Assembly: GCF_000972845.2 (NCBI RefSeq) | Contig: NC_040018.1 | Location: 14,109,157-14,173,156 of the forward strand | Source of the DNA: Larimichthys crocea | Lineage: Eukaryota > Chordata > Actinopteri > Sciaenidae | Direction: 5' to 3' | DNA: 64,000 bases | In this document: positions 42,801-57,469 of the stretch, piece after piece | How the letters are laid out: every line of letters begins with the position of its first letter | How positions within the stretch are numbered: position 1 is the stretch's first letter | Made by a program: the position numbers and the translations under genes | The notes under the pieces: generated by a model | Seen by the model: the letters and a program-made list of their open reading frames with translations, nothing else | What the model was told of the DNA's origin: nothing | Databases searched by the model: none

Positions 42801-45559
42801 TATCCATCAGCGCTAGCAGTACAAGCTTTATGCAAGAGGCTTTTTGGCATATTTACCATTTCATTTGTGAAGTAAGGAAAGTGGGTTATGCAGTCTGAGG
42901 TGAACATGCAAATCAAGGTGGGTTTGTTTTCATGAAACAGAACCAAGTGGGAAAAAAAGAGGCAATAAACAAATTCATTTGAAAAATAATGTAATGATTG
43001 GTTACAGGTACACATTTGAGCCTTCATTTTCTATGAGGAAAAACAGCTTCAGTGCAGTACCTCTGAATTTAACTAGATTTACAGAACTGATAAATCAACA
43101 GCTTTAGAAAACTAAAATAAGTCAATAGATTTAGAATATAGTTACAAAAATGGTAAATCTTCCCAAAAAAAAGAAGAAGAAAAAAAAAAGGCACAGGGGA
43201 TGTACAGTAGCAATCACATCCCTCTTAGAGAACATTTGCATAACTGAATAAATACATCTGCTGCTAATCAATATCAAACTGCACCACAGTGGAAGCACAA
43301 TTATCATGCAATTTCAGCAGAATGCAACACTGTGAATTAGTGGAAAAAACACAGTATATAAATATCTCTCCAGAAAATATAAAGACTAAATCAAGGATAA
43401 AAGTTATTTAGTACCATTAATCAAAAATATTAATTGGAAGATTTCAAGCATATACAGTATTTAGAATATCTGCCAAAATTATATCCAACAACCACCTTAA
43501 AACAAACTATCCTATATATATATTGAGTAAAATGTGCAATTAATAGCATTTAGGAGAGCAACTTCTGCCCTCACACTATACACATCTATACCAAGAAACA
43601 AACACCTGAACTAGTTATTGCGAGTTCATCTGTTGGAAGCTAGTTATTAAATCTAGCATCTAAGGATCAATGCTCCTGTGTAAAAGGACAGATGTTGAGT
43701 CTGTCCAGTGGTCTTAGATTAAAAAGGACAAAGAGCTTTCATAATAAATGCTGTATTGTTATTTTAAGACATTACGATGTTACACAGTGCTAGTTTCTCA
43801 CCAGTTTTAAAGAGGCACTGGGTGACTGATCTATTTCCCCTGATGCGTCTCAAACCAGTCCCTAGATTAGCAGGTGGTAAACTATGCAGGCAGACAAGGG
43901 TGTCCAAATGTCAAAATCTTTGCAGCACATTGGAAAACCATCTGATTGCATCATAAAAAATCTTTATTCAAGTACAGTAACTTCACTGCTTGTTTTCTAC
44001 TAGATTACTCCTCCACACTGAGTAGAATTATCTGGATAAAAACAAGAACAAATGTTAATACATATTTGTTATACCTACATACAGTATGTCTAACAGTGTA
44101 TACAGTTAATGTGTTGCTTCACAGCCTGTATGGACTGTAGTTATTGCTGAAATCTGACCGTTATTGTCATTTTGTTTTCAAATGTCAAAATTACACGTGG
44201 TGTATTCATGACATTTGCCATCTGCTGATGTTTTCTCATGTGCTGCCTTGAAACCGTGTCAATTGTCATCGACCCATCACTGTCAGGTTCATCGGATCGA
44301 TAGCTTCAGTGCCGAATCCAGCTCACTACCTACTAAACTAGAGACTGGTTTGAATCAAAGCCCTTGTCTGTCCCTTTGCTTTCAAATATTTACCCATTCA
44401 GCTACTGTTCATCGGCATAGTTTCTACTCGGAGCCTTACCAGAAGGTCTCTGTAGAAGTTTAATAAAAGCCCCTTCATAAGAGAAGAGGAAATATCTACC
44501 ACAGATTGAAGTCCTCACAGCTCCACTTCCCCCTCTCAAGTATCACCTGCTTTGTGATACAAAAAATATAGGCCATTTTTTTCTGCTTCAAAAATAGAGT
44601 ATATCTACAAAGTAAGACCCTGAAATTACACTATTTGCTATTTACAGTGAAACCAAATATGGGCACCTGGAGCAAACAGCATTAAGTTTGTGCAAAAACA
44701 AACAAAGAAAAAAAACAAAAAAAAAACAGAAGCGCGTCCCATTACATTCATCCAGGCCAGATGCTCTTTGTTTTTATCACATAGTAATATAAGTGTTAGC
44801 AGTGTTATTTTCTGTTCCTCTTTCTAAAATAAAAACTAGGTAAAATATTATAATACCTTCGTTTACTTACTTCCTGGAAGGTAAAAAAACAAAAACAAAT
44901 TGAGTACTTGGAGATCAGTGTTCAGTGAAATACATCATTGCTGCTGCAATAAAAACGGGCATTTTCTAATTTCAAGCCTTGTTAAGAGGATTACAGTGGA
45001 GAAGTCTTTACTAACCAATGAGGAGAGAGGACAAATAAACGGGTAGAATTGTTACACACATACTTGAGAGTGAATTATTGCTTCAAAATATGTAGTGAAC
45101 CACAGGAAAATCTTGGAGAGGGAGCTCTCAACCTCACCCAATCTCTAAAAGCATGTTGGTCATACAGCATGTTTGGCATAAATCCCGAGATGGGCCTTGG
45201 CTAAAGTAGATAAGAAAATACATCTACTATAAAAGTATGATGATCTTTCACAGTCAGAGGAGACCTCACAGTAACAACTCACTGGCCAGTAGGGATGAGC
45301 TTCAGTTAATCCGACTTCTCAACTGTAATGGACAATAATGATTGAGGCCTGCAGGTGACACGTTTAGAAATGACCTCCGATTTCAATGCAGCATCAACGG
45401 TGCAAATTCTAGCTTATAAATAATTAAAAATCAGAAGTCCAAAGTTAAATTTCTATTTCTTATTTTCCTTCTTGGTATTTAAGAAAGAGGTAATAGAAAA
45501 TAAGTTGATTAATTGTTGCGTAAGCCTGTAATGAGCTCAGAAAAGTGAGCCCCACAACT
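42801..45559 (-). other. mtmr10: mtmr10 3' UTR (right part) and flanking sequence
   Basis: This follows the mtmr10 stop on the minus strand. A minus-strand AATAAA at 43963-43968 would give a 3' UTR of about 1.6 kb. Left of that I see only A/T-rich sequence without exons. The UTR end is inferred. Confidence 0.45.
43963..43968 (-). terminator. mtmr10: Candidate mtmr10 poly(A) signal
   Basis: The plus strand reads TTTATT, so the minus strand reads AATAAA, about 1.6 kb past the stop codon. Not the only possible signal. Confidence 0.35.
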
Positions 45560-48500
45560 TCAGACTGTGTCATTAGCAAGAGTCTCTGTAGAGAGCCAGA
45601 TCCTTGCCCCATTCAGAAACTTGCTAATTGGAGTCCCATGGATGCCGCGGCGGCACAGGTTTCCCACTGGGGTGAAAGGAAAGGAGGAGCTAAGATAGTC
45701 TGGAGGTGTAGGGGAGTCGCTTGGCGAACTGGCCTTAAAGTACATCCTCCTTTGGTCTGAAAGGGGCCCGCTCGGGCTGGGGAGTGGCGTGCTGCCTGAA
45801 CTGGGTCCCTTATACTGCCTGAGCTTGCTCTGTAATATCTCAATTTCATCGACCAGTTGGGAGAGCTTGTGGTAGGCGGTGATGGGGCCTCCTTTAGGAA
45901 TGCAGGCTTCGGGAACCCAGCGTAGAAAGAAGAGCTTCCACAGAGCGACGTGCGAGGGCATGAGCAAGGGAATCAAGACGCCCTGCTGGTCAGCAGGTCG
46001 AGAGAACCAGTCTCTGAAGAAGCGCTCTATCGGGCTTTCGTCTTTCACTGGTGAGAAGTCGGGCTTCAGCTCTGATAACAGAGAGCCCCGTCGGGGCAGT
46101 GGTTCCTCTCCACCCTTCAGTCCATTACGTTGCGATGCAGACGTTCCTCTCATAGTGGAACTGTAGGTTTTCTGTTGGAGGACAGACAGCAGAGTTGAAT
46201 CATTTTCACTAAATATGATAAACTAACTTTGTGACAGGCTGCAGCAGCAGGCTGAACGACCCAAGCTAGTTCTATGTTCTTAATTATTGTGACGCCAACC
46301 AAATTCACATGATCCCTAATCTTAAGAGAAATAAATCTTCATTTTCTGTGTAAATCACTCATCTTCTGTGTCTCTCCTGAAGCTGCTGATGAGACAAAAA
46401 CACACAACCATAAAATCTCAGCAGCAATGAACAAACCTGCTGACTGGATGGATGCTTATGTTAAACATTTACTCAGAAATTGAGCGAATTTCAGCAAAAA
46501 GCATATAAAAATAGTATTACCTATCAGCCTGAGGTAAAACACCTACACATCATTGTTGATCCTAATCTGACCTTGAAAATAATAAGGCTGTGGAGTGGTG
46601 AGCACCTTAAATTAATCCGAAAATGATCACACAAAATGCAAGGAAGGCACAAACTTTGTAAGCACTAAATATATTTTTCCCACGTGAATAAATTCCTCAT
46701 ATCTTTCAGTTGACATTTAACAAAGTGTTATACACCCGTGATAGTAAAAGAAGACAGCAAACACATAAAATAACGTTTTTATAACAGCTCCTATAACGCT
46801 GTAAAGCTCAGTCAGTGTCTCAGTTACCTTTGTGCGTCTGAAGGTTTTTACCTCCCCGTTCTGCACACAGGCAGCTCCTTTGCCCACGTACATGGGGTTG
46901 TTAAAGAGAGTTTGGTCTTTGATGGATAACTGCTGTGACCAGTTCCAAACAGGAGGGAAATACACAACCTGATCCTCTCCTTGAGGGATAGCTTTATTCT
47001 TGGCAAAGTCCTGTAAAGTAAATACAACGTTGTTTGTGCTCTGTACATTGTATTACAAGGGGAAAAAAGGAGTTCAGACTTCAGGACAATCCATGAAGGA
47101 AAACAAAAAAAAAACACAACTGCCATAACTTGCTCTTGTCAAATGAATTGTCTACTCTCTTGACCGCAAGCTAAATGTTTTGCTATCCGTATGCGTTACG
47201 TTGCACACCTTCCTGTCTATTATCTGACACACACAGAAGGAAATTATAGTGTTTGACATGAAGTCATACCACAAAAACATGTTGCTTTGTTACACACTCT
47301 TAGCTGGAATTATAATATGTTTTTTATTCTTCTTGGACCACCGACACAAACACATTTGTATTTTGTTTTGTTTTGTATTTTGTTTTTTTACACGTAAACA
47401 TATTAGACTACCATATTTGCAGATTTTTTCTTATTTAATTCTTAAATAACATTCAAGATTATGGTTAAAAATAATAAATATACAATCATATGTATGGATC
47501 CCTCACCATCAAGTATTGAGCACGCTGTTTTGGAGAATTGAAGAGGAAAGTACTGAAGAGTGGGATCCACATGCTGTCACTCAGTACTGTCAGATAGGTC
47601 TCTGTGAACTCAAAGGCAGCAGGGTACTGGTTCATCATCTGCCACACGCAGTCCAGGAAGAGCATGAACAGTGGGGACTTGACCGAAAACAAAACAAACA
47701 ATGATAAGTTTATGTTGCCCTGGCAAATCTATTAGGTCTGGTACTGGATCATTTACTTTCAAACATATACCTCCTCTTTGTCATTCTTCTTTAAGTGGTT
47801 GCATCTGTCCAAGAAGCGATGGCCAGCCATCACCCACTCCTTCTGCACCAAACTCTGAAAGCCAATGAGGCTGCGATAATGAGGGTCCAACATGAGCTGC
47901 ACCAAGGAGGACACGACACAGCTCAGGTCTCTGTCTTCTCCCTCTGTACAGGTGTGAAAAAAATATCAACAAGCTGTTTGCAAGAAAGGTACACAGATGA
48001 TTGTAACAATGTGAATTTGACCAGAATCATTTGGTGTTCGAAGACGAATGTTGGTACAGTATCACAAATGATGGACGAATGAAATCAAAAGCTGCTCCGT
48101 GACTCTTTCACTCCAAATTGGGAGGATTGACCTCAAGATATTTTGCGGACTAATGTCTCATTATGGCAAAGAGAGTTTTAGAGTTTTACCTTGAAGAACG
48201 ACTGAAGAGTTCTTTCCTTCCAGGTAGTACACCATCTCAGCTGAGTGTTTGAGGAAAGCCCTTGAATCACAAATGAAACATCAATGTTAACTTTAAACTT
48301 AAACAAACAAAAAACTTTATGCTGTAAAACAACATATTATTATAAACTATTATTTTAGCCCTTTTTGTGCATGTGGACTGAACAAAGTAGATGATGGTAG
48401 CAGCCTGTTACCAAATTTCAAGGCTAAATAATCACAAATTTGTGTCATGAATGTACATAAAAAAAATACATAAATTCCGTAAATTATATAGGATGTGTAA

Positions 48501-51420
48501 ATGCATCTTTAATAAATAAAACACAAAAACAAAAACATCCATGCAGGGATGTTATATTCCAGATGAAACTATGAGGGTAATACAAACATTATGCAGGCCA
48601 GCAAGATATTTTAATTTCGGCTCTTTATGAATTACCACTAACACTGACCGTTTTTCAAAGAGCTACCATGCAGTGTCAGGGTGTTTACATACCTGACGAA
48701 CTCCAGCCAACGCGAGTTTTCAACAGATGTAAGCCACCTCTCCTCAGACTCCTCAAAAGGATCTGGACACAGTCAAACCATGAGAAAACCTTGACATTTC
48801 TGCTCAAAAGAAATGTGTGCTGAGATATACTTCACACAGAGGTTGAATATTACAGTGGCTATCTACTGTTAGTGTTTTAATGAGACTCACCAATGACACA
48901 GATCTGCCTGATTTTCACAAAGGCGCTCTGGATGTCCTGGATGTTAGGCAGACACTTGTCGAGATCTGACCTGACCACTTCACCTCGCTGTGGGTGGCTT
49001 TTTGTGATGGCTGTGAAGACCCTGCCACAACACAAGACAGACACATATGCCTGCTTTAGAGAGGTCTTAAAACAGCTACAGCAACATCTGAGCAATACAG
49101 CATTTGCACAATCAGAACATTAACATAAACAGCTGACCTACTAATAAAAAAAATATACAAGATTATAGAAGACTAACGGCATGTTTTGAATCAGAATGAA
49201 GTAGTAGGAAGTTTGCTGCACCTCTGATCAATCTTCTTTTGCTGTAATGGATCATTTATGTTGGCCATGCGGACAAGAGCACTTCCATTAACGTGATTCC
49301 AGCACCAGAGCTTCAAGAAAGAAAGTCCATAAGTCAGACATGAATCAGTGGGCAAATAAAAGCAGTACTCTGATCAATCAAACTGGATGCTTCTTGTATA
49401 ATGATTATAAATGACTCCATTGTTGCTCTTTTAATATGAAAACAAAATACCATTATAGACTTAATAATAAATAAATGAAAGAGTTGAAAAAAGTACTCTG
49501 TACTAAGCAAAGTTTGACAAACGGGACATATTTAATGATGTCAGAGCACAGGTACTCACAGGGATGCGCTGATCAGTGTAGAATATGGAGTATTGCTTTA
49601 GATCCTGATCTGCCAGAGAAACGGGGACCACAATGTACTCTGGAAGACTAAAAAGAAGAGTTGGATAAAAACTGGCGTTACACAGGAATCGAATATACAA
49701 GACATCATTAAAAAGAAAAAAGAACAAGAAATATATCTAAGAAATTTGGGGCGGGTGGTCGGAGGTAGAGCTGGTTGTTTACTAATCAGATGATTGGCGG
49801 TTCGATCCCTGGCTCCTCCAGTCTGCATGTCAAAGTGTCCTTGGGCAAGATACTGAACCTTAAATTGCACCCGAAGGCCTCGGCATCAGTGTGTGAATGG
49901 CTGAATGAGATACGTAGTGTAAAAGCGCTTTGAGTGGTCAGAAAGACTAGAAAGGCGCTATATAAGTACAGTCCATTTACTATTTACCATGTTAATACAA
50001 GTTTCCACAACTTCCAAATTTACAGTCAAAAGGGACATCCCTTTTAGGCTTTACCCGTTATGTTGTATGACTTCTATATCTGATATCTATTTCATTTAAA
50101 GTATCTTGTTTTATGCTGACCTACAATAATATAATAATAACTAATGGAACTGAAAGCTTTGGTTGATGTACTGTAAATCATTTGTTAGAACTGGATTTGA
50201 TTTGCTGCGCCTGTCTCAAACATTTAATCTGTAGAATTTTTTTTCTGAGGGAAAACTGAATCACGGTGCAGTATAAGTATTGTTTTAGCCTCATGAGATG
50301 CGTACAGTGTGTTGCAAGCTACTATTATGCAATTTCCAGTCTTCTCTCGAATTCCACATAAAACACGGTACAATCCTTACTTTGAAACCCAACATGATGT
50401 CACCGCCGAACTCAGATGAATAGCACGTATTGTCCAAAACAGCCTTGCACGTTACACTGAGACATTCACAAAGTTTTTTTTTCCTCAAGTCTCTCATGGA
50501 GCGAGTAAAAAAGCTCACAGTGTAAATACACTGTCTTGCCAAAACATACCAAGTATGAGTAAAGGGTGAAATTTAGAGTATCCGTAACAACTCGGTCCAA
50601 CTGAAAGAGCTACAGACATACTCTGCCTCCGATGCCCATCATAAATTTCCTACAACAAACAACATGGGCTGTAAACCTTTGCGAGATGGCGTAATTCTCG
50701 TTGATGGCGCACACCCTCCACTCTGATGCCCCTGTTCTCTTGATCTCCCGATCCCAGTCTGATGGACGGTCAAAAATGGGGGTCTGTAATCCTCCTCGAG
50801 GGGTGGAACCGTTGACTCGCTCCCCTGGAAAAAAAAAAAATACACTTGTTTCTTGTGCATAATGCAGAGAAATTAAACCTGAATGGTAAATTCTGAAATG
50901 CTGATTAAGAAGACAGGATATCAGTTAACATAACAAAACGGTATGTCTTAAGCAGCAATAAAAGAAAAATGGCAAGGTATATGCGTACCTTTAGATTCAT
51001 GGTATCGCCGCCCCTGATACTCAAAACCAAACAGGAGTTGAATATCAGCTGGATGGGAATAGTGGGCAATAGCAAGGCAAACCTAGAATAAAAAGAGAAG
51101 TACTTTAATGGAACAACCAGTACAATAAGAGTACAGCTGAATGGTGGAATCACTTAACATTATCAAGACAGATAACGTTTCATCACAGCCATTCAACAAT
51201 CCCACAAACTCTGGTTCAGTCAGAGTGCTAAAGTGAAGTCTGAGGCATGTTCTGTAACCATACAAACACGAGAACAAGTGAAACCTGGAAAGGCAAATGT
51301 TTAACTGACAGATCACTGGCTCTGGGTTTACAGGACTGCATCTCTCTGTGGCTCCACTGGAGTCACACAAAGCAGTCCATTCAGAAGTAAAGCTGTGAAT
51401 AACATGAGAGGACACAGAAA

Positions 51421-51482
<62 letters not shown>

Positions 51483-52843
51483 GGGGCTGCACCCAACTCT
51501 GTAATTTCCTATGGCAAAATAAGCTATTATAGGCTGGCCTAATTCCATATGTCACAAAGAAGAAGAAAAAAAGAAAAGAACTGAGCCCTGTTTTAGGTTC
51601 ACACTGTAATTACATACATGGTGTCCATAAATAAACTCAAAAAGGAGTGAGTGTGGGCACAGACTCATTTCTATTTCAGGGCTCTACACATAACCAACCT
51701 TCCGTATTCTGTTGTACGCCGAAACATGAAATAAGGTGAATTTTGGATTTGAAATAAATTAAATAGGTGATTTGTAACACTGGCCATAAGACTGTTCAAT
51801 GCAGTGACCTACTGTAATGTTGTTTTTGTGCTGCAGGTATGTGCTGTGGAGGTCTAGGTCCTCCAAAACCTACATAAAAATTGCTCCCAGATGACAAGGG
51901 AGGAGATCAGACATGCAACTGCATACATTCACATCCATGTCCACATTTCACTGGCACACTGTAAAGAGATATACAGCTGCCTTACTCTCTTGGGTGATGT
52001 AGTAAGGCTGCAGGGCGCAAAGAACTCCTGAAGACCTTTGTGCACATAATTCACAAGTATACACATCTATGTCCAGGACTTGTACAAAGCCAGATACCAC
52101 ATTCTTTTAACACTGTATTTGTGCTTAAGACGCGTGAGAGAGCTGAATGTTTTTGTGCGGTTGGCTATGTTTTCAGTTGTTTTGAGTTAGTTTGTCTGTC
52201 AATAAGTCACATTTTCCCAGGGCCTGGCAGGTTCTGTGCAAGGTGACAACATTCTGGTGTGTGAACTAAAAAAGGGCCTGAAAGTCGAGGTATGTTCAGT
52301 CAAAGGTGTTAGTTAGCACAACATTTCAACCTACTACGCAACTAATGTAACCAAAGAAAAGCATGTTTGGCCCCAATGGATTTCTGTGCTTAAAATTCTT
52401 AGAGCTGAATTTAACGTGAACATCTTTGCATGATTGGTCAATGTATCTCCATTATAAGGATTTCCTTTAGTTTCCTTTGTGTGAATCCATCTTCTGTGAT
52501 ATATATATATATATATATTCGTAATCCCACTGAGTTACAGGTCCCTTGACTGAGCTCTTATTTGAAGAATAAAACATCTGTCCATCCAATCTCTCTGTGC
52601 AGGAGATGAGTCAGAGTCACGCTAACAGTTGTTCCTACAATCAGGATCATTCTCAGTTTCCTTTGCTTTGAATGAGCATTGTTCTAGATGTCTCTTATTC
52701 ATTGTTTGGCTAATGGCCACACTGAAAATACCATTGGAAGGGTTAGATTTTTCTGTTCAAATGGAGGGTGAGAGGGCAGCACATCAAAGTTTGCATGATA
52801 TAAATATCCTTGTCGCTGAGGAAGGGGTCATAGCACTGAGACT

Positions 52844-52895
<52 letters not shown>

Positions 52896-55800
52896 CGTGA
52901 GCTCACAGAGTCAGGAAAGGAAAAGTTTAGTCAGCAACAACAAGTGAAATTGGCAGCGGGAACTGAGAAAAGGGGAACACTTAATACTGAGCAATTGGTC
53001 ATTTGGAGGTATGGCAGTAAGAGGCAAGCTAAAGCCACTATGAGTAAAGTCTTTGTGATTGTGTCAAATTATTTTGATAGCAGGTTTTACTTTGCACAAA
53101 AATGCGCCACTTTTGGTGGAAAAAAAAAAAATCTGAAATCAGAACTGTTCAATCTTTACATATAGTGGCTTTAATACCCTAAAACATATTTTTTTTTTGG
53201 CCTTTTTGCCTTTCTTTATTGACAGTACAGCTGGAGATCGACATCAAACGTGGGGAGAGAGATGGGGAGTGACATGCGGGAAAGGGCTGCACAGGCCGGG
53301 AGCCACCGGGAGCCAAACACCACCCCTATACCCTAAAACTTCTGACCTAAAATTGGTGAGAGTCCACCAATCACTAGATCAAGTCAGCCAATGACACAGT
53401 AGCAACTTGATGCATTTAGGCATGTAGACAGTCAAGACGACATGCTAAAGATCAAACAAAGCATCTGAATGAGGAAGAAATGTGATTTAAGTGACTTTGA
53501 ACATGGCATGGTTGTTGGTGTCAGGTGGGCTGGTCTGAGTATTTTAGAATCTGCTCATCTACTGGGGTTTTCACACACAACCATCTCTACGGTTTAATCC
53601 TGAAAAAGGAAAATGAGTGGCAGTTTTCAACAAGACGAAAATGCCAGATGCCAGAGAAGAATGGACAGATTGGTTGGAGATGATACAAAGGCAACAGTAA
53701 CTCAAACAACCACTTGTTTCAACCAAGGTATGCAGAAGACCATCTCTGAATTCACAACACGTCAAACCTAGAAGCAGATGGGCTACAGCAGCAGAAGACC
53801 ACATCACGAGTTCAGTCTACAAATCTGCAGCAACTGCGTAATGCCATCATGTCAATGGACCAAAAGGCTCTGAGGAATGTCTCCAGCATCTTGTTGAATC
53901 TATGCAGGCAGTTCTAAAGGTAAAAGGGGTCCAAGCTGGTATTAGTAGCCAGGGAGTGTATAACAAACAGAGAAAATTCAGTATCACTTACCTTTTTGGC
54001 ACTTTCAGGTCCAGCCTCATCAAAGCAGAACCTTATGATGCGCAGGTCTTTGCAGTAGAGGATGAGCTCAGTTGGGTTGAACTTCAGCTTTTGGTTTGAG
54101 CCCAATACTTTCTTCTTCCCCTTTGTATCATTGACTAAGAGGAACAAACACGAAATATGACAGTTTGCCAGTGCCAAGTACAAAGCACTCAACACATATC
54201 TATGCCAACATTTGTTTTTTGTGTCTGCAGTTTTTACAACGTGTCTGACAGTTGGGGTAGTTAATGAGGTAGTTTTATATTTCATAGTTAAAAAACAAAA
54301 CAAAAAAACAAGAATTTCGCAACCAGTTATAGAAAAACTGTTTGTAAACGTAAAACACGATCTTGACCGAAACATATTGAATTACGGATCGTGTTTTAGT
54401 TCCTGTGGACAGGCAGACATGACCAAAGTGTGACTTATGACTACAGTCTAAGCACAGCGATATTTGTCTTTATTGATATTAACTAACACTGGACATTATC
54501 TCATACTTAATATTCCTATACTTTTACAAATCTCAGGATGACAATGCTGTCTTTAGCAGCACAGTTCAGAGCAGATCAAAAACAAGGCTGAGTAAAACAA
54601 ATTCTCATGCAAAACCTGCTCTGGGCAGTTGCCCTTGCAGTGTCAGCTATCTACAGCAATGAGATACAGTATATAAACAAGGCTAATCCTGACCAGGCTG
54701 CGCGGCCACTAATCACAGCTTTAGGTGTGACATCACTTGTTATCAGATTGCTGACTGGGAGAGAACAACAAGCGAGACAAGTCAACCAAGCTGTCAAAGA
54801 TTAATGAGGAGCCTATACAACTTTAATCGGATTGTAGATCACTCTTGTAAAATAACTGGGTTAGCATGCTAAGTTTGTGCTGAAACAGCTGATCAATTAA
54901 TTATTCAATGAATAAACATTTGATTGAAAAAGAGATTTTAAAATGCCATTTAAATACCACTGGCTGTCTTTTATTTGTTTAAAAAGGAAAGGAAATGAAG
55001 AAATGAAAAACATGTGGAAGTCAGTAGGTGAATGTCTGGCATGACAAGCAAACCACAGAATACTTCTTAATAACAACAACATAAAAAATAGCCACAAATG
55101 TTACATTACAAACATACCTGTTACTACTTGCTCCAGACAGGTGAGAGGGATGTCATGCTCTCCAAGCAGGAGGTGGGACAACTTTGATTTCTGTGACGAA
55201 AGACGAAAAAAAAAAGAAAAAAAGTGTTTGACATCCTGTGTCCTACAGACATTTTATCACACCCATAACTCACTAAAATATCGCCCCCAACACTGGTGGG
55301 TAATCCCGAGTTAATCCCCTCAGACTGAGCAATGATCAAGTTCCATTTTGGTATTATGGCGACAATCTGCCGCATAGCTGGAAATGACGTCTGTTCTCTC
55401 TCACTTCTTGTGCGATATCAGCGACAAAATAGCGCAGGAAAGTGCTCAAGTTTTCCTTCCTCTCTGCCAGATGCACTGTACATACAAACAAGGCTGTGAA
55501 GTATTTGATTTGGCACTAATGATTTTAAGAGTTGAAACTGGAGTCATAGGAAGTGTTTCTTTGTTTCAAATGTGGCAAAATTTCAACATTGTATGAGCTG
55601 CATGATGAAGTAAAAAAGGGTTTTGACACAGATTGTATCATGACTGCTTTAAAGTCAGTCTACACAAATACCTGTTTCGGTGGGGCATCTTGAGGGATGA
55701 AGGAGACCTTAAAGTTGGTGCATATCAACTTCCCCCAAAGGTCATCCTGGCTGCTTTCAGCGCTGATGCATTTCCTCACAAAGTTAACCTCATTAACTAC

Positions 55801-57415
55801 TATCTCCCCTGGTGACAAACAAGTGAGAGACACACAAAAAAAAAAACACACAAGTTTAAAACCAACAGTCCAAGGGAGAATACGGAAAGTGAAGACAACA
55901 AAAGGCAAAAGAAAAAGGAAATGATCAATTGGCTTGACTTTGACTTTCCGAACATTCTGCAAAGAATTTACGAGCATCCTGTTGCCAGACTAAAACGTGG
56001 TGAGTGCAATCCTTTATTCAATTCAATTCCAATACTCGAGCTAAATAATTAAATTCTACTGATTACTACTACTACTGATTACTCCAGTTACTAAAGAATG
56101 TTAAAATATCTCAGGTTTTTTAGAAAAGTCTAGTTTATTGCTGTAAAATAAAAATAAATTTTTTTTTGGGTAAAATTGTCAAGTTAACTTATTTCAAGCC
56201 TTTTACTCTGTATAACAGAATTTTCTTTATATAGGCTATCAACGGGTATGCAACCACTAATGCATAGCTCATATCACTTGTTCTTCAGTAGGAGGCAGCT
56301 GTTTATATGCCATCTTTCTAAGCAACACGACCCTTGGCTCTTAACATGATCACAAAACGATTAATGGTTAGACAAGAATGTGGCTGTAAAAAGTTTCCAC
56401 ACTTTTTTTCTCTTTTCTTTTTTTTTTTTTAAGATGAGAACTGGGGCAGCAGGGTGGAGCCTTACAGACAGTCACATCAAAGGACTGCCTCAGAGCAGTA
56501 CGCAGCAAATGTACACTAAGCTCATCATGAAACCTGTTTGTCTGACCGCCTTCCAGTCAAGATGGGAAACAAGCGAGTGGTAATGCTTCCTGAAGTTTGT
56601 CATGTCAGTAGTCATGTCAACCTGGGCCTAAATAAAAACCCTCTTCACTAAAGTACAGCAGGTTTGCAAATAAAGAGTTTTTAAAGAGTCTCTCTAAAGA
56701 AGCCATAAAAGATATAAAGCTAACAACTAATTTGTAGCTTAAGGATTCTCTTACTTTTATAGGAGACATCACTGTGTATTTACTCCAAATAACACACAAC
56801 ATAACACTGTGAAAAGGGTGTGTCGAGCCACTCCTATGAGGCTCCCAAGACAACTGCTCAGACCTGATCCAGAATAAGTCATTGAAATGAAGGTTTTCCT
56901 GCTGCTTCAGTTAATGAATCGGCCACTCTAAAGACGTTGATGCAATAATGGGAAAATAAGCACTGACTGGCTTAAAAGAATTAAATATGAATTAGATATA
57001 TAGATACACTTACAGCTTTACACCATGCATTTCCTGTAAAAAAAGGTTTTCTTCCTATGAGAGAGAAGTGAAGAAACTAAACCGCTGCTGCTCATGCAAA
57101 CAGTCCTCGTATGAGCGTGTGATCACACTGTGAGAAAACGGACTGAAAAAGAGCCTGTGACAGCACCGGCACTCTAATAGCTCACACTTGGGTGGTGCTG
57201 ATTGAACATTTACATTAATGTTTGAGAAGCAATCACGGACTGACAATGCTCCTAATACTTTGGTGTGTGTTTAATACATTTATAAAAAAGTAACTGAGCT
57301 GCAGCACTTAAAGTGATGCTGTCAGACGCTGAACATGAATCTGATTATGTACAAAGCAATATGTAACAAACTGAGAGGGGAGGGCAAAAACACACTACTG
57401 CATACTGCGGCAAAG

Positions 57416-57469
<54 letters not shown>

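Noticed and set aside
49747..49830. The SINE head as a functional tRNA gene
   Set aside because: It has a B-box-like stretch, but the cloverleaf arms cannot be paired convincingly and it runs straight into SINE body sequence.
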